Program-made: the position numbers and the translations under genes
Shown here: positions 1 to 11,879 of the stretch, piece by piece
Numbering within the stretch: the stretch's first letter is position 1
Layout of the letters: each line of letters opens with the position of its first letter
The notes under the pieces: model-generated
Database searches by the model: none
The model's input: only the letters and a program-made list of their open reading frames with translations
What the model was told of the DNA's origin: nothing
Assembly: GCA_023634235.1 (NCBI GenBank)
Contig: JAMKCF010000020.1
Location: forward strand, 8,866,001 to 8,930,000
Reading direction: 5' to 3'
DNA length: 64,000 nucleotides
Source: Pisaster brevispinus
Taxonomy: Eukaryota; Echinodermata; Asteroidea; Forcipulatida; Asteriidae

Positions 1-350
1 AAAACTTTTGCCACGATATGTTCACTGTCTTTGATTCAAGATTAAGTACAGTCTTGAATAATGTCAAAAAACTGCTTTCATGTTCTCAATGTTTTTGATT
101 CATGATAACGTGAAGATTGAATCAAGCTAAGATTCAGATTTGCAGTGCCTTCAAAAGTGTTCCCACTGCTACAATTACTGTCTCTGAATCGATAAAGGAT
201 ACAACATTCGTAGTAGTAGCTTCAACCTTGTTACCACATTGGTAGACGTAATATCGTTGAATAAACATAAGGTAAAGCATTTGTAATGTCGGCAAAACTG
301 CTGCCGCTGGTCTGCTTTACTATCTTTGAATTAAGATAACGTACGGCTGC
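1..350 (+). repeat. 70-bp satellite, degenerate copy 1
   Basis: Repeated degenerate units carry the motif TTTGATTCAAGAT or TTTGAATTAAGATAACGTAC followed by gcaaaactgctgccg. The window starts inside the array. The same unit, better preserved, forms the array at 49389-49895 in the same orientation. Confidence 0.6.
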
Positions 351-1937
351 TGACTATAGAATAAATTAGCCGATGAGGGCGTCAAGAAATGCAAAAATCA
401 TACAAAACAAAGAGAAAAGGGCAGCATTTTAAATGATTAATAATTCATAAAGCATTTTTAGTTGTCCAAGGAATTAATTATAGATTTCTTTGGCAAAAAT
501 GGTGATGGCACATTACACGTTATTAAAGTAAAAATAGACACTTGTTTCAGAGGAAAATATGAAGAAGGAAAAAAAAAGAAAGAAAGAAAAAAAAAAAGAA
601 CAACAAATTGCCCTTCGCCAACCTTTTTCATGGTATCCAATGAGGTTTCGGAGTATCGATGTTGTTTTGTAAAAAATAGTAAAATATATAATTGGTTTGA
701 TATTCAATAGACCTATCGTTTGTTTGTGCTCAATTATAATTTTACGCTTGATGTCGGGTGAATCTGTCATGCATGACGAAGTATAATTGTTTGTATCTAA
801 GGCAACGTGGCACAGTTATGGACAGGAGAATTTAAAACATTACTATATTGTATTCCCACCATGCAAAGTTTCAAATCCTACTCATGTACATGGAGTTGCT
901 GCAAACCTAGATTGTATTCCCACTATGCCCAGTTTCAAATCCTACAGATAATGATGTTTAAAACTGTAAGCATATTCAAATTTTGCTATTAATCCATAAC
1001 AGGTTTACACGTCCAAGAATACGGCACAACTTAATTGTTAATTCTTGCATGCCAGTGGGTTTATTGTTTGACTGTTGGAACACTGTTGCTGTTGATGTGT
1101 TTTCCCTTTGAAAATAATGCTATACAACCCCGAGCTCTTTTTAATTAGCACCTCTGTCCACCATTATCTATGTTTAATTCAAAAAGCCCCGCCTAGTTTA
1201 CCTCTCAATGTGACTTGTCACGGTGATGAATTACCGGCAAGAAGCAACTGGCTGGTCTTTCACATTGGACATCATCTTTATTTATTTAGTTGTCTTCTTC
1301 TGTTTTGTTCCTTATCCATCGTTGCCGAGTTAATCAGGTTGCGCCCAAAACCCTCGCGTGTATCGGCCGGCGATTACACAGTCATTTGCTTGATGAAAAT
1401 GATATTTTATTCATGGAGTCCGGTTGCGATTTCTTATGGCGTTTTTCTTGTGATCCTGACGGCGGGGGGATTGGAATGATCACGCTGGAACGCCTGGCTG
1501 CCTGTGCTGCGTTCTCCGTGGGGAATCTACGGCGCGCTGAGGGGCATGGTGTCATAGCTAACCTCGGGAAGGGGAGCGAGCGGCCCATGAAAGATTACCC
1601 TCTGTTCTTGTTCCGTAATTGATTGATTGGTTTGTTAAGCCTTTCAGGATTGATTGCGTCTGATGTAGCTTGCATAATCCGCATACTCCACGACATTTTC
1701 TTCCCCGATGACCCCGGCTATTTGAGATCGTTGACTGAAAGCATGTTGTCTGAATAAAATGGGAAAACAAAAACATTGCAAGTAAAGTATGGAGCTCTGG
1801 GATTGTCATCGGGGTTCATAACACTGAGATGTGGTGTTATTTTACTTGGGATGACGACATCCCCACACGAGGTCATCAACTTCTTAGAAGAGTTGAAAAT
1901 CTTATTCCTTCTTCCTAAAGCATTTTTTTACATAACG

Positions 1938-2092
1938 GTCTTTGTTTTGTCAGTGCTTTGACAGTGTTATGTCGGTGTTTTGGCAGTGTCTTGTCAGCGT
2001 TTTGTCAAAGTGTTTTGTTATTGTTTTTGACAGTGTATTGTCAGCGTTTTGTCAGAAATTCCACGGTGTTTTATCAGCGTTTTGTCAGTGTG
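1938..2092 (+). repeat. Degenerate short tandem repeat GTCAGCGTTTT
   Basis: About twelve imperfect copies of a 10-12 base unit of the form GTCAGTGTTTT/GTCAGCGTTTT. Units differ by substitutions and one-base indels, so no exact period holds. The open frames here come from the repeat. Confidence 0.7.
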
Positions 2093-3629
2093 CTATTTCA
2101 TGGTGTACTAATTTGGATTTAGCAAATCGCATTGCGGATTTGTAATGTTTTGCGACAATACTTTCACCGGACAGTTTTCTCTGGACAGCTGTTATTGATA
2201 TCAAGTTTACAACAAGTTAGCTTTCATAGTTTTACGTTCGTATTCATTTAAGTATTTAAATTAAAATTTAAAGAAATAAAAAAATAAAATAAAAATAAAT
2301 CCATACATACATATGCATACACAAATAATATGATATAAATGATATATTTTTCTTTTCGTTTTGTTTAAATTGTTTTTTTTGTGCTTGTTGTGCTTTTAGT
2401 GGTTACCAATGAAATGTCATAGGCTAAGGCTTCATATAGTGTTAGTTGTCTTGCAACGAAAAGGGCCAAGAGCAGTTGACACATGTTGTCCGGGAAAAAA
2501 AAGAATGTGTAAATTTGTCTTTCGAATTAACATATTGAGCCGACTGGCACAAACACAAAATTTATTTGTTTACAATTAGTTAAGCTGTGGTTTAAAACAT
2601 AGGGTATGTCGTTCACTGTCAACACGTGTATTGTTGTCTGAAACGTCCATAAATCATTTATTTATGTTGACATTTCTCAACCACAATTTATTCATCTGTA
2701 GACTTTTACACTCTATATCGACGTAATGGGGCAATAATAGTAATACTCGCGTAGTTTGAATCAATTTCCGCATCCCAAGTACATCTGCACACATTTTGTT
2801 TCAATAAACGATTCCTGTAATTGAACCCCCCGCCGCGTGTGAGCTGTGCCGAAACGCACCGGCGGGGAAAGTTCCCGCCAATAAAATTGACTAATATCAA
2901 CATTTGTTTTCCCCGCCTTTTTGAATGAAATAAAGTGTATCGTTGCGTGCGCTGGATCGATGGCGGGACGAATGAGTATAACTGTGTAAACCAGTCACGT
3001 TAAACAGTGCAGCACTGTTGACTAAGTTGAGGTTTCTGTGTGCGGAGGTAAACGAACGATGTAGTTTGTGATGGGCTAGAATCGACCTATTTGGATTCCG
3101 TTTCTGACGCCCGTGTCTGATGAAACATCACTCTTGTTCCGTTAATCGGGGGGCAAGCGTGTTTTATTGATCTGGCAAATATAGACAGAATCAATGAGTC
3201 TTTGGATGGCAATTTGCGGGAATTCTCACGTGATTTTAATAGAGGCATCACACACGATTCGCTGTGATCGGAGAAATAAACGTAGGCCTGCGATTTCAAA
3301 GATCACTTCTGGTAACTTTCTGGCAATATTACTGCAGCTAAAGTTTACGGGAAAACGGTTCCATGTTTACAGAAATTTTCTTTGAAAGTGATCATTAAAT
3401 TCTGGGTTGAAAGGTCATTGCTCATTGGGCCCTAAAAGGGAACAGTTTGTTTTGAATCCAGAGATATTTGCTGTTCGAACATACCAAGGTCCTGCCCTCG
3501 TATCCGTCAGATAAAAAGTTTGTACATTAAGATTACAAATCATGGAAAATCACCAATTTGCCCTTAAAAATCAGCCGTTGTTTTGAAAATGAGTTGAATC
3601 TATACCCACTCCTGAATTGCAGGAGACTA

Positions 3630-3890
3630 TAGAATGGCCAGTGGCGTAACGGGGGGGGGGGGGGACCTGTATATTGAAAGAGCTGCGACGACTTGCGATT
3701 AGAAGCCATTTTGTGACAAAAACACCGCATTGGCGAATACAGGGTGCCGGACTAGTCTGCTTATTGGGTTGTGCTGCATTTGGACCGAAGATGGCGTCTA
3801 GCAACCACATGACCAAAGAAAACTGGTCCCTTTATCAGAGCTCTGGGGGGAGGCCCCCCCCCCGTGCCCCCATTTGAAATCTGGACTTTT
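3630..3890. mobile_element. Short element with terminal G and C tracts
   Basis: It begins with CCAGTGGCGTAACG followed by 14 G (3651-3664) and ends with a GGGGGG-AGG-CCCCCCCCC stretch and CGTGCCCCC near 3844-3871, so the ends could pair. The CAGTGGCGTAAC lead-in before a G run recurs in many animal repeats. No coding capacity is visible. Boundaries are approximate. Confidence 0.45.
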
Positions 3891-4885
3891 GAGATAAAAA
3901 ATTATCAGGAAAATGTTATATTTTTTAAGCATTTAATGTGACAGTTTAAATGTTTTTAAAACTGTTTTTCCATTTACACGCAAACGTTTTTTCGTTTTTT
4001 GTTTTACACTCACGTCAGATTATCTTATAAAAATAGTATACGGCTTATCAAGAGTGCTAAAAGGGGGCTTAATTATTTAAGGGCAACGTATACCTTTGGC
4101 TTTTGGAACCGTACACATAGTGAAGAATAATCCCTAATCTGAGAAAAGTTACCCTAGTTTGGGCGCTGTTGAGCATTTTTCTTCCAAAAAGAACAACAAT
4201 TTTACATTTAAAACTGAAGACAAACGTACGGTTCTCATCGTGTTAAAGTTCAGTCTATAAATTGCTTTCAATGACCTTTAAAAATCTGTCTTTGTTTTGA
4301 AATTGAGTCTGTGTTCATTGTTTCGAAATGTCACACAATAACAACAGCCTCTACCTAAAGAACTAAAATGTCAAATACAAGAATGAAAAGTACATTGCAA
4401 ATTGGTCATAACATTGAGGACAATGATGTTTTTAGACGATTCGTATATTTTTTGTTAAATCAAATACAACTGATAGCATTTAAAAGCGTGTATGTTGTTT
4501 TAGAACAATACCTATAGAGACAACAGATCTCGCCACGCCGTGCCCGCCACGCGTGCTGCCCGGCCTGAGTGCATGCCGCTGTCTGCAAGACCGTGAAGCC
4601 TCGTACACGTGGCTGATGTGGGCACTCAACTAAACTCGGTTCGTTGGAGGTGCTTTATCGAAGATCTATTTTGGAAGAATCATTTGTTTTTAGGAGTGTA
4701 TTTCAACGTGTGAACATTTTATCAACAGAAAACAGAGTTGCTGAGCTGGGAAATCACCTAGGCCCCTATGTTTTGTGTTATATATTAATTGTGCACCTTC
4801 AATACATTCTTATTACGCATTCTATCATTAGAATACTTCTTACCTAATCAAAAGAAATCACAGCCTGTAAAATGAGAGCACATTT

Positions 4886-4972
4886 AAAAACAAACAAACA
4901 AACAAACAAACACCCCAACAAACAAACAAACAAACAAACAAACACCCCAACAAACAAACAAACAAACAGACA
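4886..4972 (+). repeat. AAAC microsatellite with interruptions
   Basis: Run of CAAA/AAAC tetranucleotides interrupted twice by the same CACCCCAA segment, which suggests that a block of about 40 bases was itself duplicated. Confidence 0.9.
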
Positions 4973-5132
4973 CACAAGTCCCACCTTTTTTTTCTTACCC
5001 ACAGCACCCCCTGTCTAAAATAATTCGTCGAAACAGGGATGTTTAAAAAATGTCTCTGAATTTAGACTTTTTAAAGTCTGTCTGGTATTCAAAATTGTTA
5101 GTTTATTTCCAAATTAAATAAGTCATGCTCTT

Positions 5133-5236
5133 GGATCTACTTCTCTATAGCGCTGAGGATACTTTTCCCAAAAAGTTCATTGAAGTCTATATAACGCAAG
5201 CGGTTATCAAAAAGTTGGAAATGCCATCATATCAAT
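5133..5236 (+). repeat. Dispersed repeat, copy 1 of a pair
   Basis: The stretch CTATAGCGCTGAGGATAC...TTCCCAAAAAGTTCATTGAA...TTGGAAATGCC resembles 62413-62517 (CTATAGTGCTGAGCATAC...) in the same orientation, with about 70-75 percent identity by eye. Function unknown. Confidence 0.45.
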
Positions 5237-5967
5237 GTACCGATAACTCCTAAGATCTGGATCCCGGTTCAGACTTTGTTGTCGACAACGACTCTCACCA
5301 CTGACATAATAAAAATGACACCGGATTGATAATACATTATTTTTCTCTTCTTTCTACCACAATATGTCATGTGTCTTAACATGTAAGAATGAACGAAATG
5401 TCACAGCTATTTCACTTTTAGAGAGCTGGATTGTGAATCCAGTCGGTTGGTTCGAATCTTCTCCAAAAATTCCTCGTTGTTTCTCACCTTGACTTTAAAA
5501 AACGCTATAAGTATTTTACAACAATCATGTATCGGTGAAGGTCGGTGCTTTTATAAATTCTTAACCACCCTCGGTACAAACTTGACACCCAAAATTTGAA
5601 ATCATTTCCTTCTCAACTAATTAATCATGGCATCATATGCGGAGCATATGTCCCTCATACATTAAAACCATAACAATCAAATTAAAATGTTTCCCTCATT
5701 TATTATTCACATGATTTCCTGTAGTTGAATAATTAATGTATTTCCGGCTTGAATTATATTATTTGTTTTGATGTATTTTAGTAATCAGGCTAAGTAACAA
5801 ATAATTGTCGCACTGGACAGCCGCCGACTGTTTTATTTTTCTCAGATCCAGACCGCTTAAGACGTGGTCATTTTGGAAGCCTAATGCCATTTAGTTTCTT
5901 TGTATACCCAGTCAGTTTCCCTTGTGGTTTATTACTTGATTGTTCCAAATTTGACACCACAATCATG

Positions 5968-6129
5968 TAAAAACTGGGGCGTTGAAATTGGGTGTTGGAA
6001 TAACACCAATGTAATTGTTTTTGCAGAAATTAGTGTTATTTTAACACCATAATGGCGTAAAATTTTGATTCTTTTGTTGGTATCTTTATGTGACAACACC
6101 CACGGTGTCAATTTAACACCCCAGTTTTG
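5968..6129. mobile_element. Inverted-repeat element, TGTCAATTTAACACC family, copy 1
   Basis: The left end AAACTGGGGCGTTGAAATTG and the right end CAATTTAACACCCCAGTTTT are near-perfect inverted repeats. The middle holds further GTGTTATTTTAACACC palindromes. No coding capacity; about 160 bp; consistent with a MITE. Other copies: 15757-15974, part at 24183-24308, fragment at 44594-44635. Confidence 0.7.
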
Positions 6130-6139
6130 CAGTGCAGCT

Positions 6140-6295
6140 CCACTTTTTTTCCCGAGACTTCGGCCGTATCCGAAGTGACAGCCATAGCAGCTACGGCTAC
6201 GACTGTTACTAAGGGTGCTGCATAAGGACAATACTAAACTTCAACGCATTATGACGTGGAAATTTAACCGTAGCCGTAACTGTTACCGTATATTT
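6140..6295. mobile_element. GGCTACGGC-type palindromic element
   Basis: It contains CCGTATCCGAAGTGACAGCC, TAGCAGCTACGGCTACGACTG and near its end ACCGTAGCCGTAACTGTTACC, inverted relative to the first part. The GCCGTAGCC/GGCTACGGC motif recurs at 16180-16345, 52760-52840, 53330-53455 and 55875-56000. Confidence 0.5.
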
Positions 6296-6569
6296 GTACA
6301 CAGCCCTTGTTTCCATCTGTAATTCCCGCTGAAAGTTTCCCCCATTATTCAGTTTCCATATTCCAACCTGCCAGATTAAATTAATATCCATGAATTAAAT
6401 GATTAGAACCAGATCCCTGACAAGAAATAAACTCAATTGGGGAGTTTCCCCCCTCAATATTACCACCTAGATTTATTGACAAATTCACAGTACAACTTGC
6501 AACAGATAACTGTTTAGCATGTCTTTGATGAGCCGGTTTGATAAAGCATTGGCCTTGAGTTCTGATGGC

Positions 6570-6850
6570 TGAGTCATCGGAGTATGGGTTTCTGATGGCT
6601 GAGTAATAAGAGTGCGGGTTCGATTCCTGCTCTTGACATTTGTGTTCTTGGGCCAGCAGGACGCTTAACTATATTTGCTTCATATCACTCAGCAATAAAT
6701 GGGTACCCGCGAGGTTGGTGATTGTTGTCGTGAATGGTTAGCAACCTGTGCACCAAGTTGGCCGCCGGTGCTGCATACTCCAAAGGAGTCCAGAGGATTT
6801 CAGAAAAGCTAGGACAGGGTAGTAATAGTGTAAGAGTATTTTTTTTTTAA
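6570..6850 (+). mobile_element. tRNA-derived SINE-like copy
   Basis: A box-B-like GGGTTCGATTCCTGC at 6618 follows a degraded tRNA-like lead (GATGGCTGAGTAATAAGAGT). It is followed by TGACATTTGTGTTCTTGGGC and an AAATGGGTACCCGCGAGG body that also occurs in the better copy at 50530-50880. The lead sequence TTCTGATGGCTGAGT occurs twice (near 6558 and 6591), so the head is partly duplicated. It ends in a poly-T/A region near 6840. Confidence 0.6.
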
Positions 6851-7109
6851 AGCACTGAAAGAGCACACATGATAACTAGGCCCATATTATTATTACAAAA
6901 GGACATGTGCTGATAATGTATGTATAGCCTACATGACTCAGGGTATAATTGAGCTATTAATATGACATGCTTCATTCAATTTATAATAATGTGATAAATT
7001 GTAATATACTTGTGGCAATGAAACCAAGGATGCCTCGTAAGTGAGCTTAACGATTGTAGCTCACAAGCCTGAGGAAACATGTAAACAAGGGTGCATTCTA
7101 TTTCAATCA

Positions 7110-7380
7110 GAAACACCGGGGTTAGCCCTTACTCTTCAGCGATAAGTGTTCTGTGTTCTTTTACGTGAACGGCCGGCCAGTCCTAGTACCTACGGCTTAA
7201 TGTCCCATCCGAAGGACAAAGCAGTTATGGCAAAGTATGTTGCTGAATGACGCAAGTGCTACGACCGGGACTCGAGCCCACACTCGGCTGACCAGAAACG
7301 CAAGAGCTTGAGTCTGTTGCTCTTTTAATAGCCGTTCTGCCACGACACGCCACAAAAGGTGCACGGACATACTCATCACA
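7110..7380 (-). mobile_element. tRNA-derived SINE-like copy, reverse
   Basis: Read on the minus strand it carries GTGTCGTGGCAGAACGGC, then GAGTGTGGGCTCGAGTCCCG as a box B, then an unrelated body. The head resembles tRNA-Leu type heads seen in the other SINE copies of the window. Confidence 0.55.
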
Positions 7381-7998
7381 AACCATTGTTGTGAATCACT
7401 GTGGGTGGTGTTTGTCTTTAAAAACTTCAAGCGTAGAATTAAATGTAGTTTTCACTGTCCCTTTATGGTATCGAACCTTGTGGTTTTTAATGAATTTATC
7501 CAGTCAAAAATCAATGCTGTGACACATACATTTATGACATTTTCATGACAACTATAGGGAACTGGAATGTTGACTCTTCCCAATACAATAAAGCTTCCCA
7601 ATATAACGATCTTGCGAGTAAATAAATTGGACTAGGTGTTGATTTAGTAGTAAACAAAGAGGATTCTGAATTTGTCAATCATTTTTGGCGCCTTTTTAAT
7701 TTTTTTGAAATATCTGCCAACTGCCTGTACCAACCATATTGACAATGTGGTGTTATACGCTAACAGAGATACAACCTCACGTTTAGACTCATTATGGCAG
7801 AGTCTTTCTCAAAAACTGTTTTGGGGGAAAAATACAACTAAAACTGTTTATTATAAGCTTGCAAGGCATTTCTTGCTTGTTTGTACGAAGTGCACAACTT
7901 GACTCAACACTTACCGTGGAAAAGAGCCTATAATAGTAATACGGTGAACTACGTACACAATTCTCACAATTCTTCTCAAGTTTCTCACAACGCACTTT

Positions 7999-8228
7999 TC
8001 ACAACTGTGTTTCACAACTGTGTTTCACAACTGTGTATCACAACTGTGTTTCACAGCTGTGTTTCACAGCTGTGTTTCACAACTGTGTTTCACAAGTGTT
8101 TCACAACTGTGTATCACAACTGTGTTTCACAACTGTGTTTCACAACTATGTTTCACAACTGTGTTTCACAACTGTGTTTCACAACTGTGTTTCACAACTA
8201 TGTTTCACAACTGTGTTTCACAACTGTG
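7999..8228. repeat. 13-bp minisatellite, TTCACAACTGTGT
   Basis: About 17 copies of a 13-base unit, each holding the near-palindrome CACAACTGTG (perfect CACAGCTGTG in two units). Because 13 is not a multiple of three, all three frames stay open and give repetitive peptides of the kind FHNCVSQLCFTTV; these frames are not genes. One unit is shortened near 8090. Confidence 0.95.
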
Positions 8229-8282
8229 TTCAGACACAATTTGTGCATTTACATGGAAGATCACTATTTTTGGAAGATGAAG

Positions 8283-8530
8283 GGCATTCAGATAGGCTCA
8301 GTGGTTTCTTCCCTGCCTTTCGATCCCAAGACCCAATACCGGAACCTTCTGTGGATTGGGTTTTCAGTTCCTGATTGCGTGGGTTTTCCCCATATTTTAA
8401 AGGTTTTTCCTCCCACATCTAAAACTGACATTTCTTCATCAATTTCTCTACACAGGTGTCTTCACGACTACGGGTCACATGGCTAGGCTCTTTTGAATGT
8501 CACTCCTTCGGCTTCATTACCAAGGTAACA
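8283..8530. mobile_element. SINE-like repeat, copy 1
   Basis: It shares CCTCCCACATCTAAAA and the GGTCACATGGCTAGG..CTTTT block with 53938-54130, in the same order. Copy 2 starts with a box-B-like GGTTCGAATCCCACC, which is degraded here. Probably two copies of one tRNA-derived family. Confidence 0.5.
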
Positions 8531-8764
8531 ATAGTGACAATGTTAATTAGAATAAATCACATTTTTATCATGTTTTTTGTATTTTGGTATTTTTATTAAG
8601 AAAACAACACAATTAAACAAACTTGTGAAAAAATCATCAACTTAGGAGGTTACGTCTTTGGGAAAACGATGAAAACAATTTATATTTCGTTAGGGATTTT
8701 GCACGTGGTACTTTACATACATATTATATCGTTCGGTGCAGTCTAAACATTACACCATACAAAC

Positions 8765-9085
8765 TCCAAGGGTCAGCTAACACGGAAACTTTTAAAAAAA
8801 AATGTGATTTTGACTCGGATTCTGCATCAGTTTGACACAGTTTCGGGTCAGGTTTGCACATATTCGGGTCAGGTTGGCACAGATTCGGGTCAGGTTGGCA
8901 TAGATTCGGGTCAGGTTGGCACAGTTTCGGGTCAGTTTGACACATTTTCGGGTCAGGTTGGCACATATTCGGGTCAGGTTGGCACAGATTCGGGTCAGGT
9001 TGGCATAGATTCGGGTCAGGTCATACTGACCTAGTATGGGTCATCCCCCCGGAATCCGGTCAATTCTGATCGGGATATTTTATAC
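8765..9085. mobile_element. GGGTCA/TGACCC repeat family, copy with 21-bp expansion
   Basis: A member of the dispersed family described at 24611-24841. Inside it a 21-base unit CGGGTCAGGTTGGCACAGATT is repeated about nine times (8834-9020). The array ends in AGGTCATACTGACCT at 9018-9032, a perfect 15-base inverted repeat with 3-base spacer. Seven codons per unit keep two frames open, giving repetitive peptides that are not genes. Confidence 0.75.
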
Positions 9086-9549
9086 TGTACTCAAAGGCTA
9101 TTCAAAACAAAACAAAAGTTAATTAGTTAATGTTTTTTCGATTATTTTACACACGAAGCTTCAAGACTAACATACGTTCGATCGCAACCATGTAAAACTA
9201 TATTACATTAATGTGCCCATAAGATGACTTTGGTTTGTAATGTTACCTGGTTGGGAAAAGGGTCAAAGGAAAAAGCCTGTTGTAGTTTTAACTAGGTCGA
9301 GTTTGTACGGGGGTAGGCATCCTTTAACTTCTTACGGGGTAGTGGGTTTAAAGTTACAACCCCGGAGAAAAGAACTTGTTTTTATCAACGTTAACAACAT
9401 CAGTTGAGCTCGACCAAACAACAAATAAGCTCCACTGCTGTAAAACCTTACGGGTTTGCTTCCCCTTTTTTTAAAGAAGAAAATGTGAAGGTATAACTGT
9501 TCGAGTATTATGTTTGCTCTGTAATTAATAATCTTACGCCAATAGAAAT

Positions 9550-10516
9550 TTTTTACTGCAAAACCGATACTGGTGACATTTTAGTAAAACGTGAGGGCTT
9601 CACGTGCACAAAAGCCGACGCCGGTGTTTTGCGAGAACTCACGGCACGGCCCTTTTCCAATTGCCGCCAATCCGTTGGCAAATAGAGGCTAATTAGTAAA
9701 CGGAGCTCATCAATGGCGAACTCGTTAACACTCCAATGACGTGAACAATGCATCCCGCAAGATGACAAACATCACAGATAATATCCGTTCGCAAAGAAAC
9801 TAAACCCCGGGTGCCATGGGCCACACATCGCTGCACAAAAGACCTTAATGTTCGAGCAATTAAAATGGTAATCTACAACGGAATCATCCTAGCAAATGTC
9901 AGCCGACAATGCAAGACAGTGGTCTACACAATGAGACCAATGCGGATGTAGCGCAGCCCGGCTGAGCGGGTGCGCTCTACTCTGCACGAGAATATCAAAC
10001 GAATTTCCACCGTGGCGCTCTATGTAAATTTGAACAAGCAATATACCATACCCAAAGGTCCTGATGCCGTGCGGCAGCGGAAAACTGCTGTCCGGAATCA
10101 CCATGCGTCAGTCCATGCGAAATTGAATCCCATCGGCGATTTGTTAACTCCAGGAACATCCGTGAGTGACGTCGACGCCAACCTGACCATTCACATACGT
10201 TTCGTTAAACGTCAACCAACCAGGTACGCGAATACTTGTCCGGAGGCGTGGTTAAGTATGCAAAATCATGACGTGCGACACCTGTTGAGTAGAGCTTTAA
10301 TTTTGTTGTCGACCGATAGTATACAAGGGTGCGATTTTAAAGCCTGGAGTACGGTCCCGAACATAAACACAGAATCGGATAGGATACTTAACAAGAAAGT
10401 GAAAGCAGAATCCTCTTTTATATCTTCGTCAATAAAGGGTCTGGACCGAGGAAGAGAAAGGGGCAAAACGAGGGGTTTCTTTTGGTCTTCATCGGCAACA
10501 GATCACCGAGGGGAAA
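9550..10516 (+). promoter_or_regulatory. GC-richer stretch upstream of proposed first exon
   Basis: This kilobase has more GC and CpG than its surroundings and few recognisable repeats. It includes AATTGCCGCCAATCCGTTGG (near 9659), CTAATTAG and AACAATG. If the ATG at 10517 is the true start, this is where promoter and 5' leader should lie. No TATA box or start site can be assigned. A 197-codon frame at 9970-10563 overlaps it in a different frame, with no recognisable domain. Confidence 0.3.
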
Positions 10517-10545
10517 ATGTCAACTTTACCGCTCCCTCTATCCAG
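10517..10545 (+). CDS. Prdm14: Proposed first coding exon of Prdm14
   Basis: ATG at 10517 in the context GGGAAAATGT is followed by eight codons and AG, then a perfect donor (CAG|GTAAGA) at 10546. It would encode MSTLPLPLS plus the first two bases of a serine codon. An in-frame stop lies upstream at 10433. The exon ends in phase 2, which is what the next exon needs: its first base T at 25368 completes AGT. The exon downstream has no internal ATG and opens at a polypyrimidine-CAG acceptor, so an upstream start exon must exist. The proline-rich peptide blends into the next exon. Agreement of phase alone would occur by chance one time in three, and the implied intron is 14.8 kb, so this is a candidate. 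The alternative is an unspliced start at ATG 25282. Confidence 0.45.
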
Positions 10546-11879
10546 GTAAGATTGATTAATTAAAGGGGAGTTCTGGTTGCAAAACTGAACGAGAATTGTT
10601 TTCTAAGCGAACATCATTATGTACAAATCTGTCCAGTTGTTTTGTTGCAAGCTGTACTGTATAATAAGAAGAAACAGTGCATTTATAAAGCGGATTCAAA
10701 GCGCCGGAAAGGAAGAAGAGCAAACAGACAGCTGGGGAGAGGGGAGGGGGGGCAGACATGAGCAACCCAGCTTACATGAGGAAAGATGGGTTTTAAGGGC
10801 CCTTTTTACAAGGAGTGAGACCTGTAGAATTTCCATGGCAGTGGTATACGCGCTCAACTCTTAGAGTTGGGGGAAAATGGCAGAATTGTCGCATTCCAAT
10901 ATGTAAAACTAGAATTCTTGAAGTAACGTTGATGAGCATACTTTGTATATAAATCTTATATGAGACGTTTCTCATTTATTTCTCATTTTTAACAAAAAAA
11001 CTTCCATATTATTATGTAACTTTTCTAAAATGTAACCAGTTCTTGTTGAGTGGATGCGCTGGAATGAACTGTGTCAACAGCCAATGTTCCATAATCAAAA
11101 TACGTTTGGAAAATGTATTAAATTTGCCGTATATAAGCAGAGCAAAGTGCACGCCACCGTGTCCTTGTAAGCAGATTCGCTGTGAACGCGCGTCACGCGC
11201 AGTCAAAATCTTCTTGATCGTATATGAAATATACTTATGCTTAGCGCACATTTTGTAAGCTCAAACATGGAATGCTTACCGGTAAGCATCTTCTGATAAA
11301 TTGGGCGTGAGAGAGTGGTGAGGGTGCTGAATTTTCCCAACATTTATTTTTCCAGTGTGTTAATGTGTTTCATGCCTGAAGCGAGAATACGAGTTTTTTT
11401 TTTTAAGTTACCGTATATTGAGAAGTAAACCATACAAGTCGTTGTGTTCTTGTAAACGTTGCAAAAATCTGTACCTTATCTTGGTTTAAAGCCCTTAAAC
11501 TTCTTAAGTAGAATCAGTTCTGTTTGTAACGCGATTTATGTTCTATACAGTACTGGTTGTCTGAAAGTTTTGATAATTTTTATCTTGTATGATTTTACAC
11601 CTTGTGAAAATTTCCATTGCACTTCTTAGTGAAAAAGTGGAGTGTGTGTATTCGGCAGTAGGATTTGCATTAGTGTTTGTGCGGCCCGTGTACCTTTGAA
11701 GTAATAATGGACTATGGTATAGCGCACATATCCTATAGTAGCTAGATAGAGGCACTTGGCAACGTCATTATCCCTGTGCATCAGGCATACTTAGACCATT
11801 TCTCAACTCGCTGTGGATCATACTACTAAGCTGCTTACTATACTAGCGCAAAGCGTTAAACACAGTACCATTTCAGACC

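Larger units (their letters stand above)
1..10516. other. 5' flank, no recognised gene
   Basis: No convincing exon of a second gene was found. Contents: 70-bp satellite (1-350), short tandem repeat near 1940-2090, a G-tract element (3630-3890), AAAC microsatellite (4886-4972), inverted-repeat elements near 5968-6300, SINE-like copies near 6570-6850, 7110-7380 and 8283-8530, a 13-bp minisatellite (7999-8228) and a GGGTCA element (8765-9085). The stretches 351-1937, 2093-3629, 3891-4885, 4973-5967 and 9086-9549 show only AT-rich sequence with short unsupported frames. An open frame at 1290-1622 (110 codons) has slightly raised GC but no recognisable domain. 4525-4635 is a small GC-rich patch. 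Confidence 0.6.

Noticed and set aside
7881..8486. Open frame of 201 codons and overlapping frames at 8020-8374
   Set aside because: They are read-through of the 13-bp minisatellite; the peptides are only repeat translations.
8724..9034. Frames on both strands with repeating CQPDPNL and SGQVGTD peptides
   Set aside because: They come from the 21-bp array in a GGGTCA-family element, with seven codons per unit.
9970..10563. 197-codon frame upstream of Prdm14
   Set aside because: No recognisable domain; it overlaps the proposed first exon in another frame and lies in a GC-richer stretch where long frames are expected.
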